Part shown: positions 45,905 to 54,899 of the stretch, piece after piece | Layout: each line of letters begins with the position of its first letter | Numbering within the stretch: position 1 is the stretch's first letter | Assembly: GCF_022385335.1 (NCBI RefSeq) | Contig: NZ_CP092431.1 | Location: 5,146,001 to 5,210,000 of the forward strand | DNA length: 64,000 nt | Direction of reading: 5' to 3' | DNA from: Streptomyces deccanensis | GTDB lineage: Bacteria > Actinomycetota > Actinomycetes > Streptomycetales > Streptomycetaceae | Notes under the pieces: generated by a model | Told to the model about the DNA's origin: nothing | The model's input: only the letters and a program-made list of their open reading frames with translations | Databases searched by the model: none | Made by a program: the position numbers and the translations under genes

Positions 45905-48715
45905 ATGGCTCCGCCCCTCTCCAGACGTTTCCTCCTCCAGTCCGCGATGCTCGCCGCGGCCGTACCCGGCGTCTCCCTGGGGACGGGAGGCAGCCGGGCG
46001 GTCGCCGCCACGATCCCGGTGCCGTCCGCCTGGTCGGTGCGGCCCTTCGAGCTCAAGGACGTGCGGCTCGGCCAGGGCCTTTTCGCCGCCAAACGGCAGC
46101 TGATGCTCGACCATGGCCGCGGCTACGACGTCGACCGTCTGTTGCAGGTCTTCCGCGCCAACGCGGGACTCTCCACCAAGGGCGCGGTCGCCCCCGGCGG
46201 CTGGGAAGGCCTGGACGGCGAGGCCAACGGCAATCTCCGCGGCCACTACACCGGGCATTTTCTGACGATGCTGGCGCAGGCGTACGCGAGCACCGGGGAG
46301 CAGGTGTACGCCGACAAGATCCGCACCATGGTCGATGCGCTCACCGAGGTGCGTGAGGCGCTGCGCAAGGATCCCCGCATGCTCGCCGTCACCGGGAAAT
46401 GGGGTGGCGCGCACGAGAACGTCCGGGGCTCGTACCAGTACGTCGACCTGCCGGCCGCAGTCCTCGGCGGTGCCTCGTCGATCACTCTGTCGGTCTGGGT
46501 GAAGCCCACCCACAACGCCAACTGGCAGAGGATCTTCGACTTCGGCAACAACACGACCCGGTACATGTACCTGGCCTCCCGCAACGGCAGCGGGGTGCCG
46601 CGTTTCGCGATCACCAACAGCGGTGCGGGCGGGGAGCAAGCCCTCAACGGCACCGCCGCCCTGCCGCTCCATCAGTGGAGCCACCTGGCCGTCACGATCA
46701 GCGGCACCACGGGCACCCTGTATGTCAACGGCACCGCTGTGGCCCAGAACACCTCGATGACGCTCAACCCGTCCGTCCTGGGCACCCTGACGAACAACTG
46801 GCTGGGCCGCTCGAACTACGCAGACGACCCGGTCTTCGCGGGCGCCTTCGACGAGTTCAACGTCTGGTCGAGGGCGCTGACCACGGCCGAGATCACCTCG
46901 CTGCAGACCAACGAGGCCAAGAGGTCCTCCGCGGGGCTCGGCAACCTCGCGTCGTACTACTTCTTCGCGACCTCCGGCGGCACGTTCGACGACGCCTCCG
47001 GACGCGGTCTGACCGCCACGCTGCGCCGCACCTGGGGCGGGCCGAGCCACCCCGGCTTCCTCGCGGCGTACCCGGAGACGCAGTTCATCGACCTGGAGAC
47101 GCGGACCACCGCCGACTACACCAAGGTGTGGGCGCCGTACTACACCGCACACAAGATCCTCAAGGGCCTGCTCGACGCCTACCTCGCCACGGACGACGCC
47201 CGCGCGCTCGACCTCGCCTCCGGCATGTGCGACTGGATGTACTCGCGGCTGTCCAAGTTGCCCGACGCCACGCTGCAGCGGATGTGGGGCATCTTCTCCA
47301 GCGGTGAGTTCGGCGGCATCGTCGAGGCGATCGTCGACCTGCACACGATCACCGGCAAGGCCGAACACCTCGCCCTGGCCAAGTTGTTCGACCTCGACCG
47401 GCTCATCGACGCCTGCGCCGCCGACACCGACATCCTGGACGGCCTCCACGCCAACCAGCACATTCCGATCATGACCGGTTACGTCCGGCTGTACGACGCG
47501 ACGGGCGACACGCGCTACCTGACCGCCGCGAAGAACTTCTGGGGCATGGTGATCCCGCAGCGCATGTACGGGATCGGCGGCACCAGCACGGCCGAGTTCT
47601 GGAAGGCTCGCGGGGTCATCTCGGGAACGATCAGCGACACCAACGCCGAGACCTGCTGCGCGTACAACCTGCTCAAGCTCAGCCGGAGCCTGTTCTTCCA
47701 CGAGCAGGACCCGAAGTACATGGACTACTACGAGCGGGCCCTGTTCAACCAGGTCCTCGGCTCCAAGCAGGACAAGGCCGACGCCGAGAAGCCGCTGGTC
47801 ACGTACTTCATCGGCCTGAAGCCCGGCCATGTGCGCGACTACACCCCCAAGCAGGGCACCACCTGCTGCGAGGGCACCGGCATGGAGAGCGCCACCAAGT
47901 ACCAGGACTCGGTGTACTTCGCCAAGGCCGACGGCAGCGCGCTGTACGTCAACCTGTACAGCGCGGCCACGCTGAACTGGTCCGCCAAGGGCGTGACGAT
48001 CGCCCAGAGCACCGACTACCCCCGGGAGCAGGGCTCCACGATCACCGTCGGCGGCGGGAGCGCGGCCTTCGAACTGCGGCTGCGGGTGCCGTCCTGGGCC
48101 ACCGCCGGATTCCGGGTGACCGTCAACGGCAACGCGGTGAGCGGTACGCCGGCCGCGGGGAGCTACTTCACGATCCCCTCGCGCACCTGGCGCGCCGGGG
48201 ACGTCGTGCGGGTGACGATCCCGTTCCGGCTGCGGGTGGAGAAGGCGCTCGACGACCCGTCGCTCCAGACGCTGTTCTACGGACCGGTCAACCTCGTCGG
48301 CAGGAGCAGTTCCACGAGCTATCTGTCGGTCGGGCTGTACCGCAACGCGGGACTCTCCGGTGATCTGCTGCCCTCCCTCGCGCCGGTGAGCGGGAAGCCG
48401 CTGCACTACACGCTGGACGGCACCGAATTCGCTCCCTTCCACGAAGGGAGCGAGGATCCGACCCACGCCTACGTCAAGCGCTCCGAGCCGAAGGTCGTCC
48501 TCGGCGGCACCGACTCGGGTGTCGCCAACCCGGTTAAGTCCGACGGGACGACTCTGCTGGACGAGATCTGGGTCGGGGCGCCGTTCGCCGACAAGGCGGC
48601 GTTGGTGGCGCGGGTGCAGTCGACCGTCGGCTCCTGGGTGTCGGCCGGGCTGCTGAGCCAGGCCGACGGCCAGAAGGTGGTGACCACGGCACAGAACGCC
48701 ACGTACGCGGCCTGA
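45905..48715 (+). CDS. secreted GH127-type glycoside hydrolase with inserted LamG domain
   Basis: A 936-residue exported enzyme. The N-terminus SRRFLLQSAML is a twin-arginine signal. The GH127 (DUF1680) fold is split: residues about 35-165, then a LamG/concanavalin-like insert (about 170-375, ITLSVWVKPT to the FDDASGRG strand), then the catalytic remainder. Glu582 and Cys584 in AETCCAYN and Cys654-Cys655-Glu656 in TTCCEGTG match the zinc-binding catalytic Glu/Cys set of beta-L-arabinofuranosidases. It probably removes L-arabinofuranose from plant glycans or glycoproteins. ATG at 45905 is chosen because it begins the signal peptide. Confidence 0.88.
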   Translation: MAPPLSRRFLLQSAMLAAAVPGVSLGTGGSRAVAATIPVPSAWSVRPFELKDVRLGQGLFAAKRQLMLDHGRGYDVDRLLQVFRANAGLSTKGAVAPGGWEGLDGEANGNLRGHYTGHFLTMLAQAYASTGEQVYADKIRTMVDALTEVREALRKDPRMLAVTGKWGGAHENVRGSYQYVDLPAAVLGGASSITLSVWVKPTHNANWQRIFDFGNNTTRYMYLASRNGSGVPRFAITNSGAGGEQALNGTAALPLHQWSHLAVTISGTTGTLYVNGTAVAQNTSMTLNPSVLGTLTNNWLGRSNYADDPVFAGAFDEFNVWSRALTTAEITSLQTNEAKRSSAGLGNLASYYFFATSGGTFDDASGRGLTATLRRTWGGPSHPGFLAAYPETQFIDLETRTTADYTKVWAPYYTAHKILKGLLDAYLATDDARALDLASGMCDWMYSRLSKLPDATLQRMWGIFSSGEFGGIVEAIVDLHTITGKAEHLALAKLFDLDRLIDACAADTDILDGLHANQHIPIMTGYVRLYDATGDTRYLTAAKNFWGMVIPQRMYGIGGTSTAEFWKARGVISGTISDTNAETCCAYNLLKLSRSLFFHEQDPKYMDYYERALFNQVLGSKQDKADAEKPLVTYFIGLKPGHVRDYTPKQGTTCCEGTGMESATKYQDSVYFAKADGSALYVNLYSAATLNWSAKGVTIAQSTDYPREQGSTITVGGGSAAFELRLRVPSWATAGFRVTVNGNAVSGTPAAGSYFTIPSRTWRAGDVVRVTIPFRLRVEKALDDPSLQTLFYGPVNLVGRSSSTSYLSVGLYRNAGLSGDLLPSLAPVSGKPLHYTLDGTEFAPFHEGSEDPTHAYVKRSEPKVVLGGTDSGVANPVKSDGTTLLDEIWVGAPFADKAALVARVQSTVGSWVSAGLLSQADGQKVVTTAQNATYAA

Positions 48716-48788
48716 CGGCGCGGGCGGGCGCGTACGCGATCCCCATGTGCGTGGGGCGACGCGGATGGACCCGGAGGCTCGACGGCAA

Positions 48789-48820
48789 GGGCGGCCGCTC
48801 CGCTGGCGGGGCGGCCGCCC
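48789..48820. terminator. bidirectional terminator between GH127 gene and azoR
   Basis: GGGCGGCCGC (48789-48798) pairs with GCGGCCGCCC (48811-48820) across a 12-base loop, between convergent genes. Confidence 0.8.
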
Positions 48821-48839
48821 TCGCGTGCTCCGGGAATAC

Positions 48840-49493
48840 CTAGGCGGCGAGGCGGTCGGCCAGGCTCTTGGCCTTGACGACCGCGTCGTCGAGAGCCTTG
48901 GCGCGGGAGGCCTCCGAGAGCGGGATCAGCTCGCTCATCGCGGGGTTGTGCGGGGCCATGGTGAGTTCCGGGACGATGAAGTCGACGTCCAGGCCGAGGG
49001 TGTCGGAGAGGACAGCCGTCAGGTAGTTCTGCACGTACTCCATCGACTCGCGCGGGGTGCCGGGAGCGTAGGAGCCGCCGCGGCTGGCGACGACCGTGAC
49101 CGGGGTTCCGTTCGTCCTCGAGTCCGGGTTCATGGCGGTGCGGCCGATCAGGAGCACGTTGTCCAGCCATGCCTTGAGGGTGGACGGGATCGAGAAGTTG
49201 TACATGGGTGCGCCGATGAGGATCGCGTCCGCCTCCTCCAGCTCCACGATGAGCTTCTCCCGCGCCGCGAAGGCCGCTGCCTGTTCCGGGGTGCGGGCGG
49301 CCGGGTCGGTGAAGCCGGCGGTGTGAGCGTCGGCGCCCAGGTGAGGGACGGGATCGGCGTGCAGGTCGCGGTAGATCACCGTGCCGTCCGGATGCTGCTC
49401 TTCCCAGGCCTTGCGGAAGGTCTCCGTCACCGCGCGCGACGTCGAGGCGGCGGCGGGGAACACGGACGAGTCGAGGTGCAGCAGCGTAGCCAT
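48840..49493 (-). CDS. azoR: FMN-dependent NADH-azoreductase / quinone reductase
   Basis: A 217-residue flavodoxin-fold reductase (AcpD/AzoR family) that uses NAD(P)H to reduce azo dyes or quinones. The N-terminal LLHLDSSVFP with the following Ser/Arg segment is the FMN phosphate site, APMYNFSIPSTLKAWLDNVL binds flavin, and VVASRGGSY is the second flavin loop. ATG at 49493. A HxlR-type regulator gene is divergent 104 bases away, the usual pairing for redox-stress quinone reductases. Confidence 0.9.
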   Translation of the reverse strand: MATLLHLDSSVFPAAASTSRAVTETFRKAWEEQHPDGTVIYRDLHADPVPHLGADAHTAGFTDPAARTPEQAAAFAAREKLIVELEEADAILIGAPMYNFSIPSTLKAWLDNVLLIGRTAMNPDSRTNGTPVTVVASRGGSYAPGTPRESMEYVQNYLTAVLSDTLGLDVDFIVPELTMAPHNPAMSELIPLSEASRAKALDDAVVKAKSLADRLAA

Positions 49494-49597
49494 GAGTGAC
49501 TCCCAGAGAAGTGGCTTCGTTTTCGTACTCCACTACAGATAACACAGTCACTTACTTTTTTTCATCCGCATACGAACGGGCCGGTACCCTTGGCCTC

Positions 49598-49972
49598 ATG
49601 GCGGAGCAGCAGCGGGACATCCACGGCGCCGGGCCGTGCCGACAGGTCGACGACGGCATCACCCGGGTGTTCGCCCTGCTCGGCAAGCGGTGGACGGGGC
49701 CGATCGTGGCCGTGCTGATGCCGCATCCCGCGCACTTCGTCGATCTGCGCAGGGCGATCCCCGGGATCAGCGAACGGATGCTCTCCGACCGGCTCAGCGA
49801 GCTCGGCGCGGCGGGGCTGGTGGTGCGCGAGGTCGACGAAGGGCCGCCGCTGCGTGTCACCTACCGGCTGACAGCGGCCGGGGCGGCGCTGGAACCCGCG
49901 CTCAAGGAGCTCAAGGACTGGGCCCTGGTCCATCTGCCGCAGAACTGGCCGTGCGCGGGGTCGGCACAGTAG
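49598..49972 (+). CDS. HxlR-family winged-helix regulator
   Basis: A 124-residue regulator with the HxlR signature: Cys16 in GPCRQVDD, then LLGKRWTGPIVAVLM, LRRAIPGISERMLSDRLSELGAAGLV (recognition helix) and the wing RVTYRLTAAG. HxlR proteins often sense electrophiles, quinones or aldehydes through the N-terminal cysteine. ATG at 49598; upstream codons of the frame lie in the shared promoter region. It most likely controls azoR and itself. Confidence 0.9.
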   Translation: MAEQQRDIHGAGPCRQVDDGITRVFALLGKRWTGPIVAVLMPHPAHFVDLRRAIPGISERMLSDRLSELGAAGLVVREVDEGPPLRVTYRLTAAGAALEPALKELKDWALVHLPQNWPCAGSAQ

Positions 49973-49993
49973 TGAAGAGGCGGGCGGCGCCGG

Positions 49994-50035
49994 TTTTCCA
50001 CAGGCGTGGACAGGCGCGACACGGAGTTGTCCACA
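49994..50035. promoter_or_regulatory. three DnaA boxes before the DUF2252 gene
   Basis: TTTTCCACA at 49994-50002, CGTGGACAG at 50005-50013 (reverse) and a perfect TTGTCCACA at 50027-50035, all within 42 bases. They lie 85-126 bases before the DUF2252 start, in its likely promoter. Confidence 0.65.
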
Positions 50036-50119
50036 GGGTCTGACGCGTTTCGGCCACCGGCTGTACCGTCGTCACGAGTTGATGTTCGTGCGTGGACGGG
50101 TGCGGGGGAGGCGGTCGCT

Positions 50120-51598
50120 GTGACCGAGGTCGGTGCGACGACGGGAACGGGAGCCGAGCCGGGGTCGGCGCAAGCCGGGCGGGCCGGAGCGGGGACGATG
50201 GCGCGGTCGGCCGGTGTGCGGGTTCCGGCGGTGACGGGGTTCGCCGAGTGGCCCGCGGTGGGGTCGCCCAAGGACGAGGGCAAGGCCCTGCGCGCACGGG
50301 TGCCCCGCAGCGCACACGCGGACCTGACGCTGACCACGGACCGGCCGGACGCGGTCTCCGCGGTCGAGGAGTCCAATCGCGGCCGGATTCCCGAGCTCAC
50401 CCCGATACGAGTCGGCAGGATGGCGGCCACGCCCTTCGCGTTCCTGCGCGGCTCGGCGGGCCTCATGGCCCATGACCTGGCCCGTACGCCCATCACCGGT
50501 ATCGGCGCGCAGATCTGCGGCGACGCCCACGCGGCCAACTTCGGCCTGTACGGGGACGCCCGCGGGGAACTCGTCATCGACCTCAACGACTTCGACGAGA
50601 CCGTGCACGGTCCCTGGGAGTGGGACCTCAAGCGCCTCGCCGCCTCACTGGTGCTCGCCGGCCGAGAGGCGGGTGCCGACGAGGACGTCTGCCGCAAGGC
50701 CGCGTACGACGCGACGGGCGCCTACCGGCGCACCATGCGGCTGCTCGCCAAACTGTCGGCACTCGACGCGTGGAACGCCATCGCGGACGAGGAACTGGTC
50801 TCCTACACCGACGCCCACGACCTGCTGGGCACGCTGGAGCGGGTGGCGGAGAAGGCGCGCGCCAACACCAGCGGCCGCTTCGCGGCCAAGTCGACCCGGC
50901 AGGTGGAGGGCGGCGGCCGCCACTTCGTGGACGCCCCGCCCGTGCTGCGCCGTGTGGACGACACGGAAGCCGCCGTCGTGGCCACCTCCCTGACGCAGTA
51001 CCTGACCACGCTCTCGGAGGACCGCCACCCGCTGCTCGCCCGGTACGCCGTGCAGGACGTGGCGTTCCGCGTGGTCGGCACCGGCAGTGTGGGCACCCGC
51101 TCGTACGTCGTGCTCCTCCTGGACCACCGCGGTGAAGCGCTCGTCCTCCAGGTGAAGGAGGCCCGCCCGTCGGCGCTCGAGCCGCACCTCGCGACCGTCG
51201 GCTTCGAGGTGCCGGAGGTGGATCACGAGGGGCGCCGGGTGGTCCTCGGCCAGAAGCGCATGCAGGTCGTCAGCGACATGCTGCTGGGCTGGACCACGGT
51301 CGACGGACTCCCCTTCCAGGTACGCCAGTTCCGCAACCGCAAGGGCAGTGTCGACCCCGCCGCCCTGGCCGCCGACCAGATCGACGACTACGGCCGCATG
51401 ACCGGCGCCCTCCTCGCCCGCGCCCACGCCCACAGCGCCGACCCCCGCCTCCTCGCCGGCTACTGCGGCAAGAACGACGAACTCGACGAGGCGACGGCCA
51501 CGTTCGCCGTCACCTACGCGGACCGCACGGAGGCGGACCACGAGGACCTGGTGGCGGCCGTGCGGGCCGGGCGGATCGCGGCGGAGACGGGGGTCTGA
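50120..51598 (+). CDS. DUF2252 family protein
   Basis: A 492-residue protein of a kinase-like fold family. Visible conserved blocks are RIGRMAATPFAFLRGSA-type (VGRMAATPFAFLRGSAGLMAHD), CGDAHAANFG (catalytic-loop-like), IDLNDFDET (metal-loop-like), WEWDLKRLAASLVLA and YVVLLLDHRG / QVKEARPSAL. These resemble aminoglycoside-phosphotransferase-like enzymes, but no substrate is known. GTG at 50120 has GGGGGAGG 8 bases upstream; the frame upstream runs through the DnaA boxes and is disregarded. The gene appears to be alone in its transcript. Confidence 0.9.
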   Translation: MTEVGATTGTGAEPGSAQAGRAGAGTMARSAGVRVPAVTGFAEWPAVGSPKDEGKALRARVPRSAHADLTLTTDRPDAVSAVEESNRGRIPELTPIRVGRMAATPFAFLRGSAGLMAHDLARTPITGIGAQICGDAHAANFGLYGDARGELVIDLNDFDETVHGPWEWDLKRLAASLVLAGREAGADEDVCRKAAYDATGAYRRTMRLLAKLSALDAWNAIADEELVSYTDAHDLLGTLERVAEKARANTSGRFAAKSTRQVEGGGRHFVDAPPVLRRVDDTEAAVVATSLTQYLTTLSEDRHPLLARYAVQDVAFRVVGTGSVGTRSYVVLLLDHRGEALVLQVKEARPSALEPHLATVGFEVPEVDHEGRRVVLGQKRMQVVSDMLLGWTTVDGLPFQVRQFRNRKGSVDPAALAADQIDDYGRMTGALLARAHAHSADPRLLAGYCGKNDELDEATATFAVTYADRTEADHEDLVAAVRAGRIAAETGV

Positions 51599-51808
51599 GG
51601 GGAGCGGCCACGGGAGCGGCGGTAGGGAGCGATCTGTGGGTGTGGCCGGAGGGAGCGACAAGAGGGGGCGACCGAAGGGGCGGCTGGAGGGGGCGACAGA
51701 GGTGGCCGGAGGGTGGCCGGGGATGGTCGGGTGTTCGCATGGATGCGCGAGGGCCAGGCGTCCGGTGACTTTCGGTGCGGCCGGGAGCCGTGGCCTAGGC
51801 TGGGTCGG

Positions 51809-52861
51809 GTGACGACCCCGGAAGCCGACCAGACACCGTCCGAGCCCTCCACCGAGCCTGTGGAGAGCACGGAGCCCGACGCGGGTACGGGCACCGAGCC
51901 CGGCGGCAGTACGTCGTCCGCCGAGGGCGACTCTGCCGAGACGCCGGTGTCTGCTGAGGCTCCGATTTCTGATGGGGGCCAGGTGTCTTCCGACGGTGAG
52001 GGTGCTGGCGGGGGCGCGGGCGCCGGGCGGCCCGAGGAGCGGTTGGAGCGGGCCGTGCGGGCGGCCGAGCAGGCGTTGATCGAGTACGAGATCGCCGTGG
52101 AGACCTTCCGGGTCGAGGTCGAGAACTTCTCCCGGTTGCACCACCAGAAGCTCGGCCCCATGTACGCGCGGCTGGACGAGCTGGACGCCCAGATCGCCGA
52201 GGCGAAGGCTGCCCGCACCGGGGACCCCGAGGACGTGCGCAAGGCGCAGGAAGCGCGAGCGCGGGTCATGCCCATGCCGGGCGTGGAGGAGTTGTTCCAC
52301 GGCTGGATGGACTCGGAGGGCCTCTTCCCGGAGGCGGCGGCCATGCTGACCGATCAGCCCGTACGGTCTCCGGAGCGGGTGCGCCCGAGTGACGAGGCCC
52401 GCAGGCTCTACCGCGAACTGGTGCGCAAGGCCCACCCCGACCTGGCGCGGGACGACAAGGAGCGGGAACGGCGGGACGAGTTCATAGCCCGGGTGAACGC
52501 CGCGTACGGCCGTGGTGACGAGGTGCTGTTGCGGGAGCTGTCCGAGGAGTGGGCGGCCGGGCCGGTGCCGGAGGAGCGCAGGCCGAGTCGCGCCGAGGAG
52601 CTGTACGCCCGGCTGGAATGGCTCGCCCAGCGCAAGGAGCTTCTCGCGCTCCTCGCCCGTGAGCTGGAAGAGGGCGCCATCGGTTCGATGCTCCGCCTCG
52701 CGCCGGACGACCCCGACCGCCTGCTCGACGAGATCGCCGACCAGCTGCTGGCGGAGGTCGAACAGCGGGAGGCGGAGCTGGCGGGGCTGATCGGCCAGGA
52801 CGGTCACGGTGGCCAGGCGGGCCAAGCGGGTCAGGGAGGTCAGGATCGGCACGGCGGCTGA
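51809..52861 (+). CDS. J-domain-like protein with coiled coil
   Basis: A 350-residue protein. About 75 acidic Ser/Thr/Glu residues are followed by a coiled coil (RLERAVRAAEQALIEYEIAVETFRVEVENFSRLH), a segment ending GWMDSEGLFP, and a J-domain-like helix pair with HPD (LYRELVRKAHPDLARDDKERERRDEFIARVNAAYGRGD, residues about 200-237), then another helical region. The HPD tripeptide suggests recruitment of DnaK, but the domain is divergent. The GTG at 51809 is a guess; ribosome binding is weak and the frame is open from 51713. Function unknown. Confidence 0.78.
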   Translation: MTTPEADQTPSEPSTEPVESTEPDAGTGTEPGGSTSSAEGDSAETPVSAEAPISDGGQVSSDGEGAGGGAGAGRPEERLERAVRAAEQALIEYEIAVETFRVEVENFSRLHHQKLGPMYARLDELDAQIAEAKAARTGDPEDVRKAQEARARVMPMPGVEELFHGWMDSEGLFPEAAAMLTDQPVRSPERVRPSDEARRLYRELVRKAHPDLARDDKERERRDEFIARVNAAYGRGDEVLLRELSEEWAAGPVPEERRPSRAEELYARLEWLAQRKELLALLARELEEGAIGSMLRLAPDDPDRLLDEIADQLLAEVEQREAELAGLIGQDGHGGQAGQAGQGGQDRHGG

Positions 52862-52932
52862 AGCAGGGCGGTCGGCTGGTTCGGTTGGCGAGGGCTTCGG
52901 TTGTCGGCTGGTGGTCGGGTAGCGTCGGACGC

Positions 52933-53280
52933 ATGCATTTCGGAGCGGGTGTGCCCACGGTCGAGGTCGGAGACCTCAAGGACGACGACTTCCTGCTGGA
53001 CGTCCGGGAGGACGACGAGTGGCAGGCGGGTCATGCCGAAGGGGCGCTGCACATCCCCATCAGTGAGTTCGTGGCGCGTTACGGTGAGCTCACCGAGGCG
53101 GCGCCGCAGGACGGCAGGGTCCATGTGATCTGCCGCTCGGGTGGGCGTTCGGCGCAGGTCACCAACTATCTCGTCCAGCAGGGCATCGACGCCGTGAACG
53201 TCGACGGCGGCATGCAGGTGTGGGCGGCCGCCGGTCGTCCGGTGGTGGACGACAAGGGCGGGGCGGGCTTCGTTCTCTAG
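52933..53280 (+). CDS. rhodanese-like domain protein
   Basis: A 115-residue single-domain rhodanese. It has LLDVREDDEWQAGHAEGALHIP, the active-site cysteine in VICRSGGRS and VNVDGGMQVWAAAGRP. It probably carries sulfane sulfur or detoxifies thiosulfate/cyanide. ATG at 52933 gives the common short N-terminus. It ends 12 bases before the stop of the convergent acyl-CoA dehydrogenase gene, leaving no room for a separate terminator. Confidence 0.92.
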   Translation: MHFGAGVPTVEVGDLKDDDFLLDVREDDEWQAGHAEGALHIPISEFVARYGELTEAAPQDGRVHVICRSGGRSAQVTNYLVQQGIDAVNVDGGMQVWAAAGRPVVDDKGGAGFVL

Positions 53281-53292
53281 GGAGCGAGGCGG

Positions 53293-54573
53293 TCAGCCCA
53301 AGGGATGTGCCGCCAGGAGGTCTCCGAGGGCCTCCTCGTGGGCCGCAGCGGGGCCGAGTGACAGTTCGAGATGCTTGGCCCAGGCGTGATAGCGGTGCAG
53401 AGGGTAGTCGACGTCGGCGCCGAAGCCCCCGTGCAGATGCTGTGCGGTCTGCACGACCCGCCGTACGCCCTCCGAGGCCCAGATCTTGGCCACGGCGACA
53501 TCTCCGGAGGCGGGCAGTGCGCCTCCCGCGCCAGAGGTGATGCGCCAGGCTGCCTGCCACAGTGTCGCCTCCATCGCGCGCAGGTCGATGAAGCGGTCGG
53601 CGGCCTGTACGGCGACGGCCTGGAACGAGGCGATCGGGAAGCCGAACTGCTCGCGTTTGCCGGCGTATTCGCTGGTCATGGCGAGGACCCTGTCACCCAG
53701 GCCCAGCGCCAGCGCGCATGTGCCGGTGGTCAGCAGGTTCCGTAGGCGTTCCCATGCCCCCTCCGCGTCGAGGACATTCCGGTCGGCGACGCGTGCCGTG
53801 TCCAGGCGCAGCTCCGCGAGCCGTTCACCGGTGGTGGAGATCTGCTCGGCGAGCGTCACCCCTTCGTGGAGGCGGGGGACGGCGGCGAGCACGACCCGGC
53901 CGCCGGCGGCCGTGGCCGCGTCCTGCTCGGCTCCGAAGACTCCGCCGGTTCCGCCCATTCCCTCGGCTCCGTCGGTCCCTTCGGCTCCGCCGCCTCCCAC
54001 GCTTCCGCCGGCTCGTTCGGCGGAGACGCCCGGGGTGACCGACTCCGGTGCGACCGTCGCGGGGACGAGAATGAAGTCCGCGTTGTGGGCCCACGGCACG
54101 GCCGTCTGCATGCCGTCCAGGACCCAGACGCCGTCTTCGTCCCGGCGGGCGGTCACGGCGAGTTCGGCCGGGTCGTGGCCGGTTCGGCCGTGCGCGGCGA
54201 CGGTCAGGACGACCTCGCCCCTGCCGACGCGTGCTAGCAGCTCCGCCTTCAGCTCCTCGCTCCCGTGGGCCTGTACGGCCACGGCGGCCGCGCTGCTCTC
54301 CAGCAAGGGGCCCCTGGCCAGCACCTTCGCCGACTCGCGCAGTACCAGGCACAGGGCGATCGGATCGAGCCCCGACCCTCCGTACGCGGGGTCGAGCAAC
54401 AGGCTGAGCAGGTCCGCCTCGGCGAGCTTCGCCCACAGGGGACGATCGAAGTCGTCTGCAACCGCCCCCGGCACGAGCGACGGGCTCGGCACACCGTCCG
54501 GCGCGACCCCGGCGAACACCGCCCTCGCCGCTTCGGCCGCCGCCTGCTGCTCCTCGGTGAACGTGAAGTCCAC
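53293..54573 (-). CDS. acyl-CoA dehydrogenase family protein
   Basis: A 426-residue FAD enzyme of the ACAD family, which introduces a double bond next to the CoA thioester. It starts VDFTFTEEQQAAAEAARAVF (GTG at 54573 with AAGGGG upstream). Recognisable blocks include LDPAYGGSGLDPIALCLVLRE, YAGKREQFGFPIASFQAVA and QHLHGGFGADVDYPLHRYH. The usual catalytic glutamate is not obvious, and an insert of about 35 Gly/Glu/Ala-rich residues (GSVGGGGAEG and following) splits the middle beta domain. Such atypical ACADs often pair as heteromers in steroid or side-chain degradation. A KstR-type palindrome lies in its promoter. Confidence 0.88.
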   Translation of the reverse strand: MDFTFTEEQQAAAEAARAVFAGVAPDGVPSPSLVPGAVADDFDRPLWAKLAEADLLSLLLDPAYGGSGLDPIALCLVLRESAKVLARGPLLESSAAAVAVQAHGSEELKAELLARVGRGEVVLTVAAHGRTGHDPAELAVTARRDEDGVWVLDGMQTAVPWAHNADFILVPATVAPESVTPGVSAERAGGSVGGGGAEGTDGAEGMGGTGGVFGAEQDAATAAGGRVVLAAVPRLHEGVTLAEQISTTGERLAELRLDTARVADRNVLDAEGAWERLRNLLTTGTCALALGLGDRVLAMTSEYAGKREQFGFPIASFQAVAVQAADRFIDLRAMEATLWQAAWRITSGAGGALPASGDVAVAKIWASEGVRRVVQTAQHLHGGFGADVDYPLHRYHAWAKHLELSLGPAAAHEEALGDLLAAHPLG

Positions 54574-54614
54574 GGTCCCGCCCCTTCCGTGTCGCCGATG
54601 ACGGGGCGTCAAGA

Positions 54615-54628
54615 TAGAACAGGTTCTA
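54615..54628. promoter_or_regulatory. KstR-type operator before the acyl-CoA dehydrogenase gene
   Basis: TAGAACAGGTTCTA, a near-perfect palindrome (arms TAGAAC/GTTCTA) that fits the KstR consensus TnnAACnnGTTnnA known from mycobacteria and rhodococci. It lies 42 bases before the GTG on the minus strand, overlapping a -10-like TATCTT. Confidence 0.65.
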
Positions 54629-54757
54629 GAAGAAGGGAATGGCGTGGTGGGCCCTCGGCGGGGGCCGGCTGGTGAACGCCAGGTCGGGCGAGCGGCGGAG
54701 TGGCGGGGGTGGCCTTCGGAAGAGAGGCGGACCACACCGCGCCGTAAGGTGTCCCCC

Positions 54758-54766
54758 GCTGTGGAT
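54758..54766 (-). promoter_or_regulatory. perfect DnaA box in the ACAD/DUF5819 divergent region
   Basis: TGTGGATAA, the complement of TTATCCACA. It lies in a 326-base gap between divergent genes that holds no recognisable gene. Confidence 0.55.
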
Positions 54767-54899
54767 AACCTCATGGGTGCCGTGTGAGCGGTGTGACGAT
54801 GTGACTGCTGTGGCCATCGGGGCTGTGCCGGAGGAACCCGGCTGAGTAAGTTCCCGTGGGGAAGTCGACCGGGTAGTGGAAATCGGGGAGCTGGGCGCA

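Noticed and set aside
45782..48466. An 894-codon minus-strand frame opposite the GH127 gene
   Set aside because: Antisense artefact of high-GC third positions; composition is rich in Arg, Gly and Val without any motif.
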